A stretch of DNA of 64,000 bases, taken from positions 2,170,001 through 2,234,000 of the forward strand of contig CP107926.1 of assembly GCA_036015235.1 (NCBI GenBank), in the 5' to 3' direction. The DNA is from Streptomyces sp. NBC_00433. Its GTDB lineage: Bacteria > Actinomycetota > Actinomycetes > Streptomycetales > Streptomycetaceae. Below are positions 60,601-64,000 of the stretch, in pieces. How positions within the stretch are numbered: the stretch's first letter is position 1; the number at the start of each line of letters is the position of its first letter. The notes under the pieces are model-generated. The model was not told the DNA's origin. It saw nothing but the letters and a program-made list of their open reading frames with translations, and did not search any database. Position numbers and translations under genes: made by a program.

Positions 60601-61960
60601 CCAGATGGGTGAGCCGCTGACCGGCCACACCAGCTTGGTGCAGGCGGTGGCGTGCACGGTCCTGGACGGCAAACCCGTCGCCGTCACCGGCAGCAACGAC
60701 CACACGGTGCGGGTGTGGGATCTGGCCACGGGCCGGCCGCTGGGTGAGCCGCTGACCGGCCACACCAGCTTGGTGCAGGCGGTGGCGTGCACGGTCCTGG
60801 ACGGCAAACCCGTCGCCGTCACCGGCAGCGACGATCGCACGGTGCGGGTGTGGGATCTGGCCACGGGCCGGCCGCTGGGCGAACCGCTGACCGGCCACAC
60901 CAGCTGGGTGGGGGCGGTGGCGTGCACGGTCCTGGACGGCACCCCCGTCGCCGTCACCGGCAGCAGCGACGACACGGTGCGGGTGTGGGACCTGACCACC
61001 GGCCACCCGCTCGGTGAACCGCTGACCGGCCACACCGACCGTGTGTACGCGGTGGCGTGCACGGTCCTGGACGGCACCCCCGTCGCCGTCACCGGCAGCG
61101 ACGACCACACGGTGCGGGTCTGGGACCTGGCCACCGGCCACCCGCTCGGTGAACCGCTGACCGGCCACACCGGCACGGTGGGGGCGGTGGCGTGCACGGT
61201 CCTGGACGGCAAACCCGTCGCCGTCACCGGCAGCACCGACACCACGGTGCGGGTCTGGGACCTGACCACCGGCCACCCGCTCGGTGAACCGCTGACCGGC
61301 CACACCGGCACGGTGGGGGCGGTGGCGTGCACGGTCCTGGACGGCAAACCCGTCGCCGTCACCGGCAGCACCGACACCACGGTGCGGGTCTGGGACCTGA
61401 CCACCGGCCACCCGCTCGGTGAACCGCTGACCGGCCACACCAACTGGGTGCGGGCGGTGGCGTGCACGGTCCTGGACGGCAAACCCGTCGCCGTCACCGG
61501 CAGCACCGACACCACGGTGCGGGTCTGGGACCTGACCACCGGCCACCCGCTCGGTGAACCGCTGACCGGCCACACCAGCACGGTGGGGGCGGTGGCGTGC
61601 ACGGTCCTGGACGGCAAACCCGTCGCCGTCACCGGCAGCACCGACACCACGGTGCGGGTCTGGGACCTGACCACCGGCCACCCGCTCGGTGAACCGCTGA
61701 CCGGCCACACCAACTGGGCGCGGGCGGTGGCGTGCACGGTCCTGGACGGCAAACCCGTCGCCGTCACCGGCAGCCACGACAACACGGTGCGGGTATGGAA
61801 CGTGCGTACCGGCGAAGCGGCCGGCCTCGTGGCCGTTCCCAGTCCCACCGCTGTCGCCTTCACTCCGGCGGGAGACCTCGTCGTGGGCACGGGCCACGAT
61901 GTAGCGGTCTTCCGACGGCGTACAGGGCCCACACCACGTCGACCGGCTGGCAGACGCTGA
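57641..61960 (+). CDS. Caspase-like peptidase, NTPase, 14-blade WD40 protein
   Basis: 1439 aa. Residues 15-230 are a peptidase C14 (caspase/metacaspase-like) domain with His97 in YLSGHGQ and Cys148 in LVLDSCYSGQG. A STAND-like NTPase follows, with Walker A VTAGPGSGKTAVLG near 340 and Walker B TVLIDALDEAA. From about residue 810, thirteen nearly identical 45-aa WD40 repeats and a divergent closing one make 14 blades (two propellers). WD40 probably senses, the NTPase switches, and the caspase cleaves a target, perhaps the co-translated hydrolase. Both catalytic residues are intact. Confidence 0.9.
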   Translation: MREPRPGGSGAGEVGPRRFLIAAAVSRYPKCPAWDRPGLVEAREQVIGVFTGELGYRHHTALGLDPTRMQLTDQLRAFCKAEDRREDDLLAVYLSGHGQVLDDGEHVLLTADTDPADVAYTALPTADLARAMLRDTKVRCLLLVLDSCYSGQGGNELAAGALHRISDQWTQVHTGSGLVIVSSSQPHQQAQAGLFPRLLTEAVGAWATAGHGPSTLPVSTVVQQINDHRDKPAWQHVGLSQIGLTGEPPAFFANPHHSTRLTDVDLALQQAAAFDEHARRRETEFTRRLLVRAMGYHGVDAQDWWFCGRHTALADLAAWLRTPATDTDAGSVCRVVTAGPGSGKTAVLGLIAALTHPERRRTVPLDTLGLDPRLVPEQGSVDVALYAQNLSDTEVLHGLAAAVKAHADTVGELLDHLDTAGRTRPLTVLIDALDEAATPHTLCARILRPLIEHSRGRIRLLLGTRPYLLDRLGIDPRHAGPTHRRQVIDLDDDRYADPQALTAYTIRNLIEAHPHSPYRHNPRALRPVAQAVADAAGTSFLVARITAGTLAAGTALPDPGDPSWRAGLPRHAGQAMHDDLTRRLGADAERAADLLRPLAFAEGQGLPWEDIWAPLASAVSGRTYSNEDLLWLRREAGSYVVEATEEGRSAYRLYHQALTEHLRDTVDEPAVHAAFTDVLTTRVPYRGDATRDWSRAHPYTLNHLATHAAAAGQLDQTLTHSEYLVHAAPRSLAPHLPHARSDTARLTAAVYRTSLGIHTATTPALRRQYLALDAARAGATSLHHQLTRHIPPRHWTPVWATGTTFTPALRDTLTGHTSWVQAVACTVLDGTPVAVTGGSDRTVRVWDLATGRALGEPLTGHTSTVYAVACTVLDGKPVAVTGSDDRTVRVWDLATGRPLGEPLTGHTNWVRAVACTVLDGKPVAVTGSADRTVRVWDLATGRQMGEPLTGHTSLVRAVACTVLDGKPVAVTGSADRTVRVWDLATGRQMGEPLTGHTSLVQAVACTVLDGKPVAVTGSNDHTVRVWDLATGRPLGEPLTGHTSLVQAVACTVLDGKPVAVTGSDDRTVRVWDLATGRPLGEPLTGHTSWVGAVACTVLDGTPVAVTGSSDDTVRVWDLTTGHPLGEPLTGHTDRVYAVACTVLDGTPVAVTGSDDHTVRVWDLATGHPLGEPLTGHTGTVGAVACTVLDGKPVAVTGSTDTTVRVWDLTTGHPLGEPLTGHTGTVGAVACTVLDGKPVAVTGSTDTTVRVWDLTTGHPLGEPLTGHTNWVRAVACTVLDGKPVAVTGSTDTTVRVWDLTTGHPLGEPLTGHTSTVGAVACTVLDGKPVAVTGSTDTTVRVWDLTTGHPLGEPLTGHTNWARAVACTVLDGKPVAVTGSHDNTVRVWNVRTGEAAGLVAVPSPTAVAFTPAGDLVVGTGHDVAVFRRRTGPTPRRPAGRR
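60080..61800 (+). repeat. Tandem 135-bp repeats encoding WD40 blades
   Basis: Thirteen consecutive 135-bp units share blocks such as GCGGTGGCGTGCACGGTCCT and ACGGTGCGGGT with almost no change. Variation is concentrated in two short windows per unit: TSxVxAV and GSxDxTV. Four successive units (GSTDTTV) are virtually identical. This is a signature of recent tandem duplication or conversion. Confidence 0.9.
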
Positions 61961-61985
61961 CGTCGAACACCGACGTCATGGAGGT

Positions 61986-63980
61986 TCAGACGCGCCGGCT
62001 GACGTCGGCGGCGTAGGCGGCCCAGTCCCCGGCTGATGCCTGCTGCCACTGGACGGCCACCTTGATGTGGACTCCGAGCATCCGGGCGAGGATCGCGGCG
62101 GGGAGTTCGGTGGCGAGAGTGAACAGTGCTGTCGACCGGTCCTGCTTGGGTCTGATTCCGATCTTGTGGAGGCGCTGGCCGATCCGGTCGTCGCCGAGGG
62201 GATGCCCGGGGCGTCCTCCGGGGAAAAGCCAGGGGACATCGTGCGGGGTGCCGATCTTGGCCTTGCCGCGGCGGGTTGTGATGAGCTCGCGGACCAGGCC
62301 GGCCAGCGGTGCGGGCAGGACGACCGGCGAGGTGCCGAACGTGATCGCGACGGTTTCGCCATCGCCATGGACATCGTCGACGGTGAGCTGGCTGATGGTG
62401 GAGATCTTCTGTGCGTACAGGACCAGCAGCAGTCCGGCGACGCGGTCCGGGGTCGGCAGGGTGTCGTCGTTGAGGAGGCGCCGGGCGTCGGCCCAGCGTT
62501 TCTCGCTGTCGATGGTGCCCTGCGGGCCGGTCCAGCGGACGGTGCCGTAGGTCAGATCGCGGGCATGCCGGTACTGTACCGACCATCGGACGAAGTGGCC
62601 GGTCTCGTCGCGGTAACTGACCGTGGGGTCGGCCATCCAGCGTTCCAAGTCTGCCTGGGTGCAGGTTCCCAGTGTGAGCCCTTCGCCTCCGAGCCAGTCG
62701 AGGAAGTTGTCCGCCGCGGTGACGTGACAGCGCACGTTCAGGTCCTGCAGCCGGGTGGTGTGCTCCTCGCCGAGGCGGCGCCGGAGCCGGCGCAGGTGGT
62801 GCCAGACCGCGTAGCCGTGCAGGATCCGGCGCTCAGCGAGGTCGGTGCGGGCCTGGACCGTCGCGGTGATCCATTTCTCCAGGGCGACGAGCCGTTCGTC
62901 GCGGGGCGGCAGGGCGCCGGTCGCGACCAGGACACTGCGCAGGTGGGCCAGCACCTTGCCTGCGGGTAGTTCGTCGAGAACCGCGTGCGTGACGGCCCGC
63001 TCGTCGCGGCCTATGCGCTCCAGGAGGCCGCGGGCCTTCGAGCGGGAGACCCAGGCAAAGGCGACATCCGGGCGCTCGGCGCTCGTCAACGCCTCATGGA
63101 AGGGGGCGAGTTCGGGGCGGATCACTCCGGCGGCATCGCTGAGAAGGTCGCGTACTCGCTGGTCGAGGACGCATCGCTGGCAGGGGCAGGTGCTGAGCTG
63201 CCAGGTGATGGTGCAGACCGGGCAGCGGCCCCAGAATTCCGGGTCGGGGTTGGTGCACTTCGCGCACAGCGGCTCCTTCCAGGTGCCGCTGCGGGCCTGG
63301 GCGACGGTGCCGCAGCCGCTGCAGGCCACCCATCGCTGCTGGCAGCGGTCGCACCAGGGCCGGCCGGTGGCCCGGGACATGTCGCAGAGTGCCGTCCGGC
63401 CGCAGATGCCGCACTCCGCGGTGATCCTCGGTCGGCAGTTCTGGCAGCGTGGGCCGTCAGGCAGCCGGTTCGCGACGGGCTTGCTCCGGCCGCAGCCGAC
63501 GCACTCCTCGAGGTTCTCGGGCTGTCTGATCATGCAGTTCGGGCACAGTGGTCGGCCCTTGGCATCGCGGGTGGCGGGCTCACGTACGGCGCCGCAGCCG
63601 AAGCAGGGGACAGCTGCGTGGTGGGCGAAGCAGGCTCGGCAGATCCTTTGGCCCTCCAGCAGTTTGGACAGTGCCTTCACCCCGTGGCAGCGCGGGCAGG
63701 CCGGCCGGACGACCTTGGTCGCCCCGGCCGCGACGAGCTCATCGATGAACCGCAGGGCAGCAGGAGTAGGGGCTTCGTAACCGGCCCCGGTCAGCAGCTC
63801 GGGCTGGGCGACGACGGCCCAGGCCAGGCGGCGCTGCCCGGCGGGCCGGACAGTGCCTCGTCTGAGAGGGCGGAATGAGAGATTAAGTCCGCTCTGTCGT
63901 CGCCTGAACGTGTGGCCTTGCTGCCTCCGGCAGGTCGCGGGGGTGGCGCCGTGCTGAGGTGACTGCGTGAGTGACCGCAA
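61986..63980 (-). CDS. Zinc-ribbon-rich, tyrosine-recombinase-like protein with degenerate active site
   Basis: Up to 664 aa; the start is uncertain because no good ribosome binding site is seen and the first about 60 residues are low-complexity. Residues 90-280 contain at least seven C-x2-C pairs (CPRCHG, CRACFAHH, CFGCGA, CPNC, CVGCGRSK, CGICGRTALC, CDRCQQRW, CSGCGT, CPVC), so several zinc ribbons in series. The C-terminal 350 residues follow a SAM-like plus XerD-like plan, but the first catalytic Arg region reads YAQKISTISQLTVDDV and the His/Tyr region reads LGVHIKVAVQW, so key residues are altered. Possibly a DNA-binding derivative of a recombinase. It is convergent with the caspase gene. 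Confidence 0.65.
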   Translation of the reverse strand: MRSLTQSPQHGATPATCRRQQGHTFRRRQSGLNLSFRPLRRGTVRPAGQRRLAWAVVAQPELLTGAGYEAPTPAALRFIDELVAAGATKVVRPACPRCHGVKALSKLLEGQRICRACFAHHAAVPCFGCGAVREPATRDAKGRPLCPNCMIRQPENLEECVGCGRSKPVANRLPDGPRCQNCRPRITAECGICGRTALCDMSRATGRPWCDRCQQRWVACSGCGTVAQARSGTWKEPLCAKCTNPDPEFWGRCPVCTITWQLSTCPCQRCVLDQRVRDLLSDAAGVIRPELAPFHEALTSAERPDVAFAWVSRSKARGLLERIGRDERAVTHAVLDELPAGKVLAHLRSVLVATGALPPRDERLVALEKWITATVQARTDLAERRILHGYAVWHHLRRLRRRLGEEHTTRLQDLNVRCHVTAADNFLDWLGGEGLTLGTCTQADLERWMADPTVSYRDETGHFVRWSVQYRHARDLTYGTVRWTGPQGTIDSEKRWADARRLLNDDTLPTPDRVAGLLLVLYAQKISTISQLTVDDVHGDGETVAITFGTSPVVLPAPLAGLVRELITTRRGKAKIGTPHDVPWLFPGGRPGHPLGDDRIGQRLHKIGIRPKQDRSTALFTLATELPAAILARMLGVHIKVAVQWQQASAGDWAAYAADVSRRV

Positions 63981-64000
63981 GCCCTACAAGAGCGACTTAT
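63967..64000 (+). mobile_element. Start of a second IS5-family transposase (cut by window edge)
   Basis: GTG at 63967 opens MSDRKPYKSDL, clearly related to [11 protein letters not shown] of the transposase at 30641 and in the same orientation. Only 11 codons are visible. It overlaps the 5' end of the opposite-strand recombinase-like frame, supporting a later true start for that gene. Confidence 0.75.

Noticed and set aside
59534..62586. Two very long minus-strand frames (787 and 788 codons) opposite the caspase/WD40 gene
   Set aside because: Antisense translations of the WD40 repeats; repeated AGDGDGFAVQDRARH-type text without protein features.

Overview
The window is high-GC actinobacterial DNA, most likely from a Streptomyces or a close relative (Streptomycetaceae). 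Pointers are the codon bias, frequent GTG starts, families typical of that group (DUF2264, DUF4331, DUF6233-like, DUF6461-like, rve-type transposases) and a type I-E CRISPR repeat of the streptomycete kind. No rRNA or tRNA gene was recognised.

Layout. (1) 1-6.1 kb: an ordinary catabolic locus with a sugar ABC transporter (permease and binding protein), a 2-hydroxyacid dehydrogenase, a divergent DeoR-HTH/LacI-fold regulator and a DUF2264 protein. GTTCGAAC-type palindromes precede both transcription units. (2) 6.2-12.6 kb: nickel/cobalt handling, with a NiCoT permease divergent from an operon of DUF4331 protein, secreted TPR protein, NicO/RcnA-like transporter and lipoprotein. A Nur-box-like site lies between them. 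(3) 12.6-31.9 kb: a recombination scar zone with broken genes (TrmA/RlmD tail, DUF6233, DUF721, MMPL, recombinases), three type I-E CRISPR repeats without cas genes, IS remnants and an integrase/excisionase pair. Embedded in it is a divergent NLR locus (14.3-22.0 kb). One arm is a small helical protein plus an NB-ARC/TPR protein; the other is a single lipase-like hydrolase/NB-ARC/TPR fusion. All three proteins carry a similar short beta motif that resembles bacterial amyloid signalling sequences. (4) 31.9-43.3 kb: an Avs-like nuclease-STAND protein whose 3' end is cut by an IS that holds three further IS nested inside each other, then a secreted protein, a lipoprotein and an AraC regulator. 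(5) 43.3-64.0 kb: an HTH/nSTAND/WD40 protein; two secreted cell-wall hydrolases; a CHAT-protease/TPR protein divergent from a Cys-containing adaptor-like protein and a membrane protein; a remnant recombinase pair; an alpha/beta hydrolase coupled to a caspase/NTPase/14-blade WD40 protein; a zinc-ribbon-rich recombinase-like protein; and the first bases of a second IS5-type transposase.

The common theme is a defence or conflict island. Six large proteins (14.3, 18.5, 32.7, 43.3, 50.1 and 57.6 kb) join nucleotide-binding and/or protease or nuclease effector domains to TPR or WD40 sensor arrays. Several have tightly coupled small partners with 4-nt overlaps or gaps of a few bases, as expected for effector and sensor made together. 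Mobile-element activity has both assembled and damaged the island. Functions given for these systems are inferred from domains and gene order only.
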